64,000 bases of DNA from Paramacrobiotus metropolitanus. Taxonomy: Eukaryota > Tardigrada > Eutardigrada > Parachela > Macrobiotidae. The position numbers were made by a program, and so were the translations under genes. Location of the stretch: the NCBI RefSeq assembly GCF_019649055.1, contig NW_026570244.1:992001-1056000 (forward strand), written 5' to 3'. The notes under the pieces were generated by a model, which saw nothing but the letters and a program-made list of their open reading frames with translations, was not told the origin of the DNA and searched no databases. Positions 48,901-60,416 of the stretch are shown piece by piece (the stretch's first letter is position 1; every line of letters begins with the position of its first letter).

Positions 48901-51900
48901 GCTTTTATTGCACCGGCTGCAAGTTATATCATTTTTACAGCTTTGCCGATTAATACGATTACTGAGAAATGAAGCGTTATATGCTGACTGAAGGTGACAC
49001 ATTAGTATTCTTTGGCGTCTGCAATGAGTGCACAAGAGATTGAGTTGCATTTTGTTTGTCTGAGAGTTGCATAGTCAGTGTGTCTCACTCGGCTGGATGC
49101 TAATTGCGCGGTAAAGGCGGCTTGGACAATAGGTCAAGCAGTGCAGCTAGCATGGCGTGGGAAAAAAACACAGTCGTCCTTTGCGATGGCTTTATTCGGC
49201 TAGTTGTTTCGCAAATTAAGACACATGCCGGCAATGAACTTGTACCGGTTGCTCTCATTTTACACTGTCAACAAACGAAGCGCCACTTCACTCGGGGTGG
49301 AAATGCAAACAATTTTTGGCCGTGTTTTAAACTGAAATCTACAATATTTCCTAATTTATTTCTGTTTATAAACATAAGAAATTGAATACATGTACATATG
49401 GAGAGTATACTAGTATTTAACCAAATCGGGATTTAATTCGATCAGTTTATTAATAATTTTTGAAATTTAATTTTTCAAATTCAAATTCAAATTAGAATAA
49501 TTATTAACAAATTAACGGTGGTGTGTTTTGCGTGTGGCTTAGGGTTACCGCAGCCAGGAGAGCACCCCGCGCAGCACCCCGCGACTGCGCATCGAGCCCG
49601 ACTGGGAGTCGCAGGCGCAGGAACCTCTCCAACGCGCCGGACCGGCCCTGCGCACCATCCGGCAGTCGCACGAGTCGGCGGAGAAGGCGCGCAGTCGCAG
49701 CAGCGGCGGCGGCGTCTCCGTCGTCGCCGACTTCCTCCGCAAGTTCTCCCCGAAGATCGGCCGCTCCAAGAAGGCGCTGCAGTGGTACACGGTGGACATC
49801 CAGCCCAGCGCCGGGCTCAGCGTCCACAGCGCCGTCCTGAACGGGAAGCACAACAACAGCAGCAGCGTCAACGTTAACACCGCGCCGCACATCGCCGTCG
49901 AGCCGGACGAGTGCTCGACGCTGCGCGAACTGCAGAACGGCCGCATCAGCACCGAGTTCTCCGCCGAGATGACCGAGTGTCTGCGCCACACCGGCGCCCC
50001 GCCCCCGGAGACGGCGGCCCGCGGGGGGCGCGCGCCGTCCAAGGCCCGCGAGGAGACGGACTTCCGCAGCGGCAAGTACGTCGTGCATCTGTCGGAGACG
50101 ACGGAGAAGAGCAGCAGCAAGAGCAAGACGCTACCGGCCACCGGCGTGACCACGTCGTCGCCGTGGCGCGCCATGGTGGTGGACATCGACATCGACAAGC
50201 GGCAGGCCAGTCCGCAGCCGGCACCGCAACCGGCGCCGAGCGGCAGTCAGAGCGAGCGCAGCCAGTTCTTTCAGTCGATGCAGGCCGGTGGATCTCTTCA
50301 AGCACAAACTAGCAGCACCAGTGCGCGACCGGTGTATACAAGCGCCGAGAAAAAGCCGGCGCAGCAACCGCCGCCGCACCAGTTCCGCCCGCTGGACTTT
50401 AACATACCCGACTATTTTCAGGTACAACTACCGGGAAAATGGAAATCATACGTTTGATGCTAAATGTGCTAACGAATGTTTTTCCGTGCGGCGCAGGGTT
50501 CGGCGAGTTACCTGGCGGCGGTGAAGGCGCGCGACACGGACTTAAACCGGCACATTCCCTCGTACATCCAGCTGAGCCGCGCGCTGAACGGCTACAGCGC
50601 GCGCAACCTGTACACGCCGCGCAAACTGGTCAGCAGCCGCGACTACAACCAGCTGCTGTGCAAGAGCGAGGAGTACCTGCACCGCCGCACCGGCACGCCC
50701 ACGCCCACCCTGACGACCCCCACGCCGCTGCCGTCCTTCCCGCGCAGTCCCAGCCGCGGAACGACTGGAACACCCGGCCCCGGCCAGGACGTCTACCAGG
50801 CGCCGCACTCGGCGCGCCAGCTGCGCAGTCACTCCGCCGCGCCGCCGGAAGTGCGCCGCGCCGCCTCCGAGGACCGCGATCTCTCGTTGGTGGGACTGGA
50901 CGCCCCGCCGCCCCCGCCCAAGCCCGCTCGGTTGCGGGAGGTGGTCAGGAAGCCCGGGCACGAGTTCCTGGAGAAGCTGGAGGGAGAGCGCGCGCGGTTG
51001 CAGGCGCTGTGCGATGAAGGCAGCGTGCAACTGCAAACAAACGATCTCAACGACGAAAGTACGTGAAAATGTCTCCATAAATTTATCATACTAAAATTAA
51101 TATTGAAATATGTATTAATTTTGTGATTGTAACCCATAACCTTGATTTTAATATGATTTTGCTTGCATTATTTAAATATTTAAAAATTAACATAGCAAAT
51201 TTAGTTTAAAAAATATCATAAAATATTGATGAAAATTATAAAATATCGTAAGACTTAAAAAATATTATTAATCGATGGAATGGGGTATTTGCAGTTGCTG
51301 ATCAGCTGCGTGCCGCTATCGGGAAGACGCAGCTGCTCCTGTCGCAGAAATTCCAACAATTCCGCAAACTCTGCCAGAAAAACATCGTAAGTTGCGCTGT
51401 CATGGAGAAAATAGAAACAGCCGCCAAAAATACGCCTAAAAAATAGAACTAAATAATTGATTACAAAACAACTAATTAATACGAATTGTAAGAAAAAATC
51501 TGATAAAATGTGAAATTAAAATAAACACAGAATAAAGACAAGAATAAATGGATAGAAAATAAATGGCGCTGTTGCCGGTTGTGCAGGAGGAAAGCGAGGA
51601 CGAGCCGTTGAAGACGGGGACGGGGGACCTGCTGGGCTTCTGGGAGATGATGGCCATCCAGACGGCGGACGTAGAGCGCATGTTCGGCGAGGTGGAGCGG
51701 CTGCGGGCGGCGGCCAGCAGCGGAGGCGGCGCGTTGTCCTTCTACCAGACGCCCTCCTCCGACGGCTCCGACGCGGCGCCACCGCCCGCGGGGGCGGGGC
51801 CCACGCCCAGCACTAGCAAGAGTCCGCAGCACGGCGTCCTGCTGAGCGCCGGCGCGGGCGGCCAGCGGCGCGGCTCCAAGCCCAAAGTGACGTTCCAGCT

Positions 51901-52117
51901 CAACGAGCGCGATGTGCAGCGCCGCGAGCTCATCGCCGCCAAACGGCGCGCCTTCGAGGCCGAGAAGCGCCAGGGCTCCGGCTCGGGCTCCGGCTCGGGC
52001 TCCAGCGAGGACAGCTCGGCGCCCTCGGTGGCCGGCTCGGAGGAGCTCGCACCCGCCCCGGAGGACGACGTGCACATCTTCCTGCCGGCCAACGCGGCCA
52101 CGCTGCAGGTGAACTGA
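45931..52117 (+). CDS. Disks large-associated protein (DLGAP/GKAP family)
   Basis: Coding exons 47602-47952, 49543-50421, 50497-51058, 51295-51386 and 51587-52117 join in phase to 804 residues. Putative non-coding 5' exons are 45931-46018, 47369-47424 and 47521-47601. Vertebrate GKAP/SAPAP proteins bridge PSD-95 and Shank in the postsynaptic density; DLGAP5/HURP is a spindle protein. The GKAP homology region is at about 598-660: LRAAIGKTQLLLSQKFQQFR, then DLLGFWEMMAIQTADVERMF. The rest is long, Ser/Pro/Gln-rich and disordered, with a polyQ/H run in exon 1 and (GS)n near 750. The extreme C-terminus (LQVN) differs from the Shank-binding end of vertebrate GKAPs. The HURP alternative is not excluded, but the size and disordered N-terminus suit GKAP. 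Confidence 0.85.
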
Positions 52118-52164
52118 CTGCTGATGACCTCATCTGCACTGTATACAACCAACACAAATAGCGA

Positions 52165-52425
52165 TTAACACTGATTATTATGTATATTATGTATATAGAT
52201 ATTAGTATGTATATTATTATGTGTATTATTATGTATGTTATTATGTATATTATAATGTACATTATCATGTATTTTTATTACTATCGATATCGATATTATT
52301 GTGTATATTATTATGTATATTATTGTGTATATTATTAAGTATACTATTATGTATATTATCATGTATATTATTCTGCATATTATTATGTATAATATTATGT
52401 ACAGTATTATGTATATTATTAACAC
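52165..52425. repeat. Minisatellite, unit ATTATTATGTAT
   Basis: About 260 bases of imperfect 12-15 base units built from TATTATTATGTAT, immediately after the DLGAP stop codon and probably transcribed in its 3' UTR. Confidence 0.85.
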
Positions 52426-53723
52426 TTGATTCATTTTATTTACTTGATTAGTTTATTTATAAAAACGTATATTTATTCCTTCTGATTGATTTGTCTATTG
52501 TATTTAATTTGCTATTTTCATGCACTCGCATGTTTGTTTGGATTTTATTCGCTTAAAATGCATATGTTAATTTTATCAGATTTATTTTTTTCTAATTGCT
52601 GTTCAGCGAATATTTAACTAAGTGAACGAATGCTTTGCTTAAAAATGCTCGTTGTTAATCGAGAAAAAAACTGTTTGTAAATTGGGAATGATTGCAGGTG
52701 ACGTGATATAGTTGAAGTTAGTCGGCGTTTGATCTGATCTGCGGAGGACGGAACAAAATTGACACAGAACGTCAGGAGACGGATTTTAATTTTGTAAATT
52801 TAATTTTCTCCCCTTAAACGTTTCGGTGCGTGTTTTTCTTTAAGTTGACCGATGGCGGAGCAGCGGATGCTTTGTATAAACCCTACAGATGTGTAGTTTC
52901 CTTTTCTCTATGTTGGCGAATGGCGGATAAGAATGCCGTTTTTTGGGCAGTTTCTCTCATTTTTCGATCTGCTTTTCACTATGAAGTATGAAGAATGCAC
53001 TAATACTTGTGTGTAATTGAGTATCTCATGTTTCTTCGCTTCGGCTATTCACGGTTAATTGTTGTGTGGCGGTGCGCGAGAGTTTACGCTGTTAAAGAAT
53101 TTACATACACTCGGCGGCATTTTCCAGCTGGCGACTTTATTATGGATAAATAGAGGGAAAAGGAGTGTCTATATAATATTATGTACATATAAATATAGTG
53201 GAGGTGGAGTTATCGTAGTTAACATTCTACACTAACAATAATAAGTAATAAATGATAATAGTCTAACATTTAGAGTAGCAGCTAAAGTATACCGGCAGTA
53301 CATGTGTGATGTGTCCGCGTTGCACACACATAGCTATACATGCAGATATAACTATATATCCGGCATATCACATATATCCGGGCTGCTCGTATAATATTAC
53401 AGTCATCAACGGCTTGAAGCTTGGACTGAAAGGCCTCTGACACAATATAAATCCGCGGCACCACTGCTGTCCAGTGGAAGGTCACAGGGAGATGGGTCGA
53501 AGCAGAGGATCGGCGCCTTTGAACCTTTCCTTGTGATCTGCCGGTTAAGAATTCGCTGGGGCTAATGCGGTCGAACATCCGGCTCTGCCGTGCCGGTGGA
53601 CGCGCTAACAATGAAACTGCCCCACTGCGCGCTGGCATATATGATCTAGGATCTACAAAAATATATATGCCAGATTGCATGCGAGAACTGCATCGTCTAT
53701 CAACGACAGTGCACTTGCGGAGG

Positions 53724-53747
53724 CATATATATATATATATATATATA
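53724..53747. repeat. (TA)n microsatellite
   Basis: Uninterrupted AT dinucleotides for about 22 bases. Confidence 0.9.
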
Positions 53748-54217
53748 CGCATGCGCACGGCAGGAGACGCCGGACGACCACCCTAGCTAGCGGATTGGGC
53801 TGAGATAGATTAATACCACTTTTACTATGACTTTGACCTTTTTGATCCGGCAATTCGGGTGACTGTTTAGCCATAAGTGGTTTTTGAATTTAAAAACTGG
53901 TTATAATACGACATATTGCTCTGATGATGTTTATGTGTTTAAACGTAATATAGTTCGATAAATGCTTTATTACCAGTTTAAACGTGAACATACAGTACTT
54001 GCATAGCCATACAGCAGTTATTATTGTGAATGTAGCTATAAAACGATTCAACGTAGTTGTACAAATGGTCAAACTGCACATGCGCATGATGGAGACAAAC
54101 GAGCAAACACAGAGAGACTCGACGCTGTCGACAGCTGAACGGGCATCTTAAGGAAAAGGAGAAAAAAAGCAGCGGCTGGTCTGGGGAAAAGGCCGGACGA
54201 GGAGAATGCCAGCACGG

Positions 54218-55099
54218 TCAGAAGTGGTCGTCGCCGAGGCCGGACTCGTCGTTGAGGGCCGAGAGGCCGCGCTGGCGCAGCGCCTTCTTGAGGGCGGCGC
54301 GCTGCTGGTGGCGCTGCTCCTCCTCGGCGGCCTGCTTGGCCAGGATGTAGCCGATCTCGCAGCAGCGCGTGCCCGCCGCCCGCTCCCGCTCCGCGTCCCA
54401 CTCCCCCACCAGGATCACGTTCTCCCCTGCCAATTACACACGCTTTCATTTAATTGAATGATTATTCTATTACTTAATCGATTTCACTCAATTGATTCAA
54501 TATTTTTCATTTTAGTGGCGCATTTTAACGCATTTTCTGTTGTAATTAACTGATTTATGTCATGCTAATTGCAGCGCTATGGCCGTCCGCCCACGGTCCG
54601 CAGTCACAATTACACAGGCAATGACAGCGCTGTGGCTGGCCGCCCAGCGATGCCAGCTGTAAATGAACGTACCGCGCAAGATGAAGATTCCGCGCTGGAT
54701 GTCGCCGTACTCCAGGCCGACGTAGATGCGCTCGATGGTGTCCGACAGGACCAAATTCCCAAACTGGTCCACACTGCAAAATAACCACCACGTCACAGGC
54801 ACTAGCTAACATGGTGCAGTCGAAGTATGATCGCATTAATTCGCGTAAATAACACACGAGACAACGCTACGAGTGCTGGCGTTCAGTTTCACTAGTGCAT
54901 GCTAAACTGCGCGTTTCCACATTCCCTGAAATACGATGGGTTTTTCCTACCTTTTGAGGCAGCCAAGGAAGGTGCGGCCGTCGCGCAGCCAGACAAGGAG
55001 CTTCTTGTCCAGCTCGTAGCACAGATGCGCCGTCCCCGGGAGGACGTTGACGTTGGGGGGGCCGCGGCAGGGGCGGCCCCTGGCCGGGGGCGCGCTCAT
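54218..55099 (-). CDS. LSM1: U6 snRNA-associated Sm-like protein LSM1
   Basis: Exons 55099-54951, 54773-54673 and 54426-54218, 152 residues. LSM1 is the subunit specific to the cytoplasmic LSM1-7 ring, which with PAT1 activates decapping and mRNA decay. The Sm fold is clear: [61 protein letters not shown] (the last like the RG-containing Sm2 motif), then [10 protein letters not shown]. The acidic/helical C-terminal tail ([16 protein letters not shown]) is typical of LSM1. The start at 55099 is the first Met in the Sm frame. Immediately upstream, a Pro/Gln-rich frame opening at about 55250 would join the Sm frame if a seven-cytosine run near 55055 were one base shorter, so the true N-terminus may be longer. 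A phase-2 and a phase-1 intron are shared with neither neighbour. Confidence 0.9.
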
Positions 55100-56402
55100 A
55101 GCGCTGTTGCTGTTGCTGGTGGAAGGGCTGCTGCGGGCCGAAGGGGGAGCGCGGCTGCGGCTGGGAGGAGGGACTGCCGGAAGGCCCGCGTCCTGCGTTG
55201 CCGGGGCGGGGGTGCAGGGGGTGCAAGGGGTGGTTGGGGGGCTGGCTCATCTTGGCCCGGGACACAAGGGCAGGGGAAGATGAAGAATTCAGCGATCTCC
55301 GCGCGCACTCTCAATGCAATATGGCCTGCTGCACTGCGCTCCTGGCGAGCCAACCATCAACACGCGCAGCAGGGACAACCGCGGACAGAAGCCAACGCAG
55401 TCTGCAATTCTGGGTCGCCACAGCCAAGACCTGTCAGCACCGTTTCAGCAGCTGCCTGTCCGCTCCTACACACTGCGCTCCATCCAGCAGTTAACCATCA
55501 CTAACAATACATACTGGCTCGTCCACAAGACTAACCCACCACATGTACAAATTATTCGATTACAATCAGAAAACAAGTACTTATTCAAATATCGAACCAG
55601 CTGGCCCAGCATGCATGATGCAAATCGCACAATTTCCAGAATCCACCATTAAATTCTGTTACGTACTTGATAGAAACAGAAATCCTCAGAACGTGGCTGC
55701 CGCCGGCAGGACGAACTGCCGAACGGTACAGTGCACAGTGCATCCGCCCCGAGAAGCCATCGGCAATATTGCTACGAGTACCGGAAATTGTGGCATTTTC
55801 ACTTGCTGTACCGTCTGTATGCATATGTTTCCATATTCCTTAACACTTTGATTTCTACTTTTTTTTCCTTTTTGCTGCGGAAAAGGCTGGACATGTATCC
55901 CGTAAATTTTTATTAGTGGCTGCCGGTGTCATGATGCAAAGGGCATAAAAGAGAAATCCAGCACTAGGCAGAAGAGATCTAAACACGGATCAGATTCACA
56001 AGCAAAACAGATTGTTTAACCAGCCCGCTGTAACTATCCACAGATACACGGGCATCGAGAAGGCAGAAAAAGCCGTCTGTAAAACAGTACAGCTAATAAA
56101 AGCCAGCTCTCGCCAGGATAAAACTCTGGAAGAATAGAACAGCGAATACATGCATCCTAAGACCTAACCTAATGTATCCTTAAAACCGAACTGATAAAAA
56201 CAGCTAAAAACCGATCAAGTAAAGGTCTGTACAAGTGGCAGCAGAAACAAAATGCGTCCGGAGCAATGTCAAGTTGAAGGCGAAGAAGAGAGATTAAGTA
56301 CAAACACAATTAACATCCAAGAAACACGAATAGCAGACTGAGGGAGGCGGCCGGGAAACCAAGTCCTTCCGCCGCGGCGTCCATTGACCCTTTACTGTTA
56401 GG
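55100..56402. other. LSM1 5' region and LIM-SH3 3' UTR/intergenic
   Basis: 55100-55270 encodes the out-of-frame Pro/Gln-rich ORF described under LSM1. TTTATT at 55906 (AATAAA on the minus strand) would suit the 3' end of the LIM-SH3 gene, which stops at 56403. Otherwise empty. Confidence 0.4.
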
Positions 56403-56479
56403 TTAACTGACGGGCGTGACGTAGTTGGCCGGCAGCATGCCGCTCTTCCCCGTCCGCTGCACCGTCCCGATCATCCAGC
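56403..56479 (-). CDS. Terminal exon of a LASP/nebulette-type LIM and SH3 protein (partial)
   Basis: The minus-strand exon (phase 1 start at 56479 after a GGCAG acceptor) encodes GWMIGTVQRTGKSGMLPANY followed by VTPVS and a stop. This is the C-terminal third of an SH3 domain. The block [20 protein letters not shown] is highly specific to the nebulin/LASP family, whose SH3 domains end the protein and bind proline-rich actin regulators such as zyxin. The conserved Trp, Pro and Tyr of the binding groove are present. No other exon of the gene was found with confidence. They must lie at higher coordinates, so the F-box-like copy 3 would sit in its intron. A candidate exon is at 61141-61222. Confidence 0.7.
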
Positions 56480-56730
56480 CTGCCGTAATTGTCCACCTTA
56501 ATAGTAAAAAATAAATTAAATAAAAAGTAATGATATTCGTAGCGTATCTAGTGAAAATAACAGGCCAAAGTTCGCGTGGTGCACGGCCAGTACCTAACAT
56601 GGTCGTGACCTTTCTTTTCGGTTAGCATCGTGAGGAGATCAGTCGTCACAAAGTTGCTTCTTTCAAAATTCTGCTAAATTCTCGGGCGTAAGTAAAACTG
56701 CAGCACGGAGCAAAAGTCGCTGGAAGGCAT

Positions 56731-59700
56731 TCAGCGCGCCGCAAAGACCTGGCTGATGGCTAGCAGAGCCATCCTACTTAGTTGGCGAACATCCAACTGG
56801 CGCAAATCAGTCTCGTCCCAGCGCAGCGGTGACCCATCCGCCTGGAAGCCGCTGAATCTGTAATGCAGACAGTTGAAAGGATTCGCATTAACAACTGACA
56901 CGTTGCACTGCCTATTTCTACTGACACGGACAAGAGATGGCGAATTGTTTGCCATTCCTCGGGATAGGCCAGGCTGTGCAGCCACCGCCCATGGACAGCG
57001 CTTACGGTGTCGTACACCTGGTCGTCCACCGGCGGCAACGCGGCGTCCAGCGCGCACATCAGGCGGCTGATGAGGCCGTGCCAGCCGTCAGCGCTGTCGC
57101 AGGGCAGGACGACCCGGCGCAGCGCCACTTGCCAGATGCCGTCCGGGAAATCCGTGGCGTTCGACAGCATGCGGCGCCGCTCCGATGCCGGAAACGGCGT
57201 GCTGTTGTAGTGTTCCCCAAACGTATAAAATATGGCCCAGAGCGCATCGTAGAACAGTCTGGCTACCGTCCAATTGTGCACGATGAGGGTGTGACAGTGA
57301 CCTTTGAATGGGCGCAGACGGTGCATGATGCCGTGTTTCAACCAGCATTGCTCCTGCTTAAAACCAGAATGTTTCCTCCAGGCGCATTCGTGGTACGGTC
57401 GAGCAGAACAGGCGAAACGGGCGCCGCTGAGCACGACCCACTGCAGTTGCAGCTTGGTCAGGCTGAGCCAGTGTTCTACAACGTGGAGGTGGTTAGCGGT
57501 GCCGCAGCCAGTGAGGGCGAGACTCTTGGTGGCCGCGTTGACGCTGCGATTCAACAGGATAGCCACGGTGTAACAAGTATCGTTGAAGACCTGTCGGCAG
57601 GCACAACCCCCGTACCGTATGGTGATGTGCTGGTTATTAGTCCAGGGAGCGCTTAACAACGCCTGCCACAACGAGCACACCCTGTATCGCAAAACATCTG
57701 ATGATCATCAGCCGGCCTACAGTTTTATGCATTTTTACAGTTTTACCATCACATTGTAAAGGTGAAAAAATTGTGAAACAAAATCAGTCTTATTCTCAAA
57801 CGACTGCCTTGTGTAGCCAAGTTTCATAAAACATAAAAAATGGCATAATAGTCAGGCTTTTGCTACAGTTACCGTTTAGTCCGCATCTGATTCTGAAGGT
57901 CCAAATTTGCAAATATTTCCAACAAGATCACATGCGAAAGGTGACAAATACAAGCGTCCGGGCACATCTCACCGCTTTCTGTAAAGGAAATGCGCACTAT
58001 ATTGCGGTGATTAATCGAATACTGGGAAACAGGAATGATTTAATTACAGTACTTCAGCCTGTATAACGAGTACTTTCGTAAAATTTGCAAAGAATACCAA
58101 AAAAAACTGCTGACACATTCAGCATGTAGATGGAAACTGTGTCGCATTAAGTTCAATTTTATCCAGATTTACTCTTCGTATAACCGCTTCGCAAACGCCG
58201 GTGTAATCGCTGGGTGACTTCTGACAAAGCGGCTATTAAATTATGATTGCATAAACGAAATGAAGACCAACCAACTTAAGGAAAATGGCCCGATACATAC
58301 ATAGTGTCAAAAATGGGATACTTTAACTAAAACGTTCGCTTTCGCGCAGTCCGAATCACTTTTTTGTAATACTTTATGCCGTTCTAAAGCCAAATGGTTT
58401 GCAAACATTGTCCCACAAACCGGTTGCGCACGCAACAAAGATGTGGCCAACTAAAATGGGCGAAAAGTTTTAATGCATTGTGTGTACCAAACGTCTGTTT
58501 ATTACCCGATCTTCTTGAAACTTTGCTGGAAAAAATCCATTTTAAAATTATGGAGAAGTGCTATGAACCTACAACTGGTTCACTTTCGACTTTATGGCCA
58601 TTGGCCATGCGTTTTTTATAGCAAAGTTTCAAGAAGATCGGGCAATAACCAGACTTTTGGTATACAGCAATACATTTAAACGTTTCGCCCATTTTAGTTC
58701 GCCATATCTCGGCAACCGGATGTTGCACGCACAAACGGCTTTTAGTACAATGAATACAATCTTTTAGCTTTAGAATGACATAAAGTAAGTACTACAACAA
58801 AGTGATTCGGAGTTCGTGTAAGCGGAAGTTTTAGTGTATGTAAACCATTTTTGACACCATGTACCGGGCAGCATGTTTGACACAGTTTCCCTTAATTGTA
58901 AGGTATGTACAGTATGTCTCCTCACCTGTCACCTGCAAAAACTGATTAGATAAAAGACTGCCAAAAATGTTCGATTATTACACTAATAACGCGCAAAAGA
59001 AGCAGTTGAAAGGGTAAATGGTATCGTTGGTTTAGCCAGCTAAAACACTGCTTGCCCACCTGCACGGTTGACACACGGTCCATTACGAATACCGTGTTGG
59101 TATACGTGCTGGACAGAGAGGCCAATCCGGTTCGTCAAATGATTCTTCAGGACCTCGTATAAAGAAGCAGTCATTTCGGCCTCGGTGACGACCTCCGTGG
59201 TAAGGTTTATGACGATAAACGTGCACGTGTTTGGTCCAGTTTGCAAGTGAAACCGACAACCGTCGGTTAGTACATCGGTTATATAGACTTTCAAGTGCCG
59301 GTAATAAGCGTCGCGGAACTGTGTGATAATGCGCGCTATGTCTGCTCTCTCTTGGAGAAGGGACGCTGCATGCGGAAAAGGAATAACGTGTTTGGTGTAC
59401 GTCAAGGCATTGCTTCGACCTTGGACAGGAAATGCAGCCGGCGGCAGTTATGCGACGATCTGACAGCAGTCCACCACTTGCACCGAAGCGCTGCTCACTC
59501 CATCCGTCTGCGTACTTATACAACACAAACCGCAGCCTGTAAAATCAGCAGTTTTCTACAAATTAGTTTTCACAATTTTATCGTTTTCTACACCTACAGT
59601 TTTCTACAAATACCCTAGCCGTTCTCGAACCAAACCAGCATATACATGTATGCCCATGACCAGTACCTTTAATAAGTATCACGGAACAAGTACATACAAA

Positions 59701-60097
59701 CTTACAATACAGAAAGCATACATGTACTGTACATACTACGACGATAATCCAGCAGAATTGCCGGCCGAAACCGGAACGGTCCGTTCACATGGTCGCGCAG
59801 CGCCACCCACACCTGCATCTCCATGTTCGTCCATTGGACCGTTTCTCCGAAATTCATCAGCGACGTGCTGTCGGAAAGCAAGGACAGGATCCAAACGGCG
59901 TCAGTTGGAAGCCAACCCGCCGCTGCCTGTGGGGAGGCGAAAGCAACGTAGACGTGCCTACCGTCTACAGCGATATCTTGAATGTATCCTAACCACCACG
60001 AACCGTCCGGGCTCAGTACAGCTACCGTATTGTGGTAGCCGAACCCGTCAGCCACACGCAGCACGCGTCCAAAGGGTGGCAAACCTGTCCCGTCCAT
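56731..60097 (-). pseudogene. F-box-like family, copy 3 (in-frame stop in domain B)
   Basis: Exons 60097-59743 (A), 59536 to about 59060 (B), 57978-57873 (F-box-like), about 57693-56932 (C) and 56855-56731 (tail). Domain A has LPPFGRVLRV, HNTVAVL, SWWLGYIQDIAVDG and VALRDHVNGPFRFRPA. B has SASVQVVDCCQIVA, then TAA at 59450-59448 where copy 1 has Gln, and continues in frame with LTYTKHVIPFP. The F-box-like exon reads LSHVILLEIFANLDLQNQ...TKR and joins VCSLWQALL with the same phase as in copy 2. C contains DGIWQVALRRVVLPCDSADG, matching copy 2. The conserved exon order and phases show descent from a working gene. The stop indicates a pseudogene, unless the start of B is skipped by splicing. It probably lies inside an intron of the LIM-SH3 gene. 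Confidence 0.65.
58288..58869. mobile_element. Foldback (long inverted repeat) element
   Basis: Two arms of about 250 bases, 58288-58535 and 58618-58869, are near-perfect reverse complements. Pairs include CCCGATCTTCTTGAAACTTT with its complement, CTAAAATGGGCGAAA and CCGAATCAC, around a loop of about 85 bases. The ends read CCCGATACAT...ATGTACCGGG. No coding capacity. It lies between exons B and F of family copy 3, inside their intron. Confidence 0.8.
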
Positions 60098-60212
60098 GCT
60101 GGCCACTGGACAGTGGCACTGCCCAAGCATTCGCAAATATCCGAAGGTACTCCTGTCGTGCTACCGCTGTAAGAAATGTGTTTCTCTGATTATTAAGCTC
60201 CTGTGGTGGTAG

Positions 60213-60269
60213 CATAGAAAAGGATAATACTGTGCCTTTCTTTGAGACACAGTATTATCCTTTTCTATG
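60213..60269. other. Perfect 22-bp hairpin with 13-base loop
   Basis: CATAGAAAAGGATAATACTG (continuing TG) at 60213-60234 is exactly mirrored at 60248-60269. The hairpin is flanked by copies of TGGTGGTAG. It has the size of a short hairpin precursor, but perfect pairing argues equally for a recent foldback duplication. Confidence 0.7.
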
Positions 60270-60342
60270 GTGGTAGTATAAGGAGAAAAGCGGCTCACGT
60301 TCACGTACAGCGAAAAGGTCTTTCAAGGATTGTCAACACTAT

Positions 60343-60416
60343 GCGCTTTGGTGCAGTGGTACTGCCTACGCGGATCTTAGGACGTAGCCGGGGTTTCGAT
60401 TCCCCCCTCGGTGCAT
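60343..60416 (+). ncRNA. tRNA-like element with pol III signals (pseudo-tRNA or SINE head)
   Basis: 74 bases. A-box TGGTGCAGTGG at 60350, B-box-like GTTTCGATTCC, acceptor ends TGCGCT...GGTGCA pairing in six positions, T-arm GGGG...CCCC and a terminal TTTTT at 60417. The anticodon arm CTACG...CGTAG has a loop of about 12 bases instead of 7, so it is unlikely to be a working tRNA. Confidence 0.4.

Larger units (their letters stand above)
52118..54217. other. DLGAP 3' region and intergenic
   Basis: Contains the minisatellite at 52165-52425, an AT-rich tract and the (TA)n run at 53.72 kb. AATAAA at about 53247 could end the DLGAP transcript. No further gene recognised. Confidence 0.45.

Noticed and set aside
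49504-50088. Long frames on both strands at 49.5-51.1 kb
   Set aside because: Shadows of the GC-rich DLGAP exons. Only the reported frame joins in phase to the GKAP domain.
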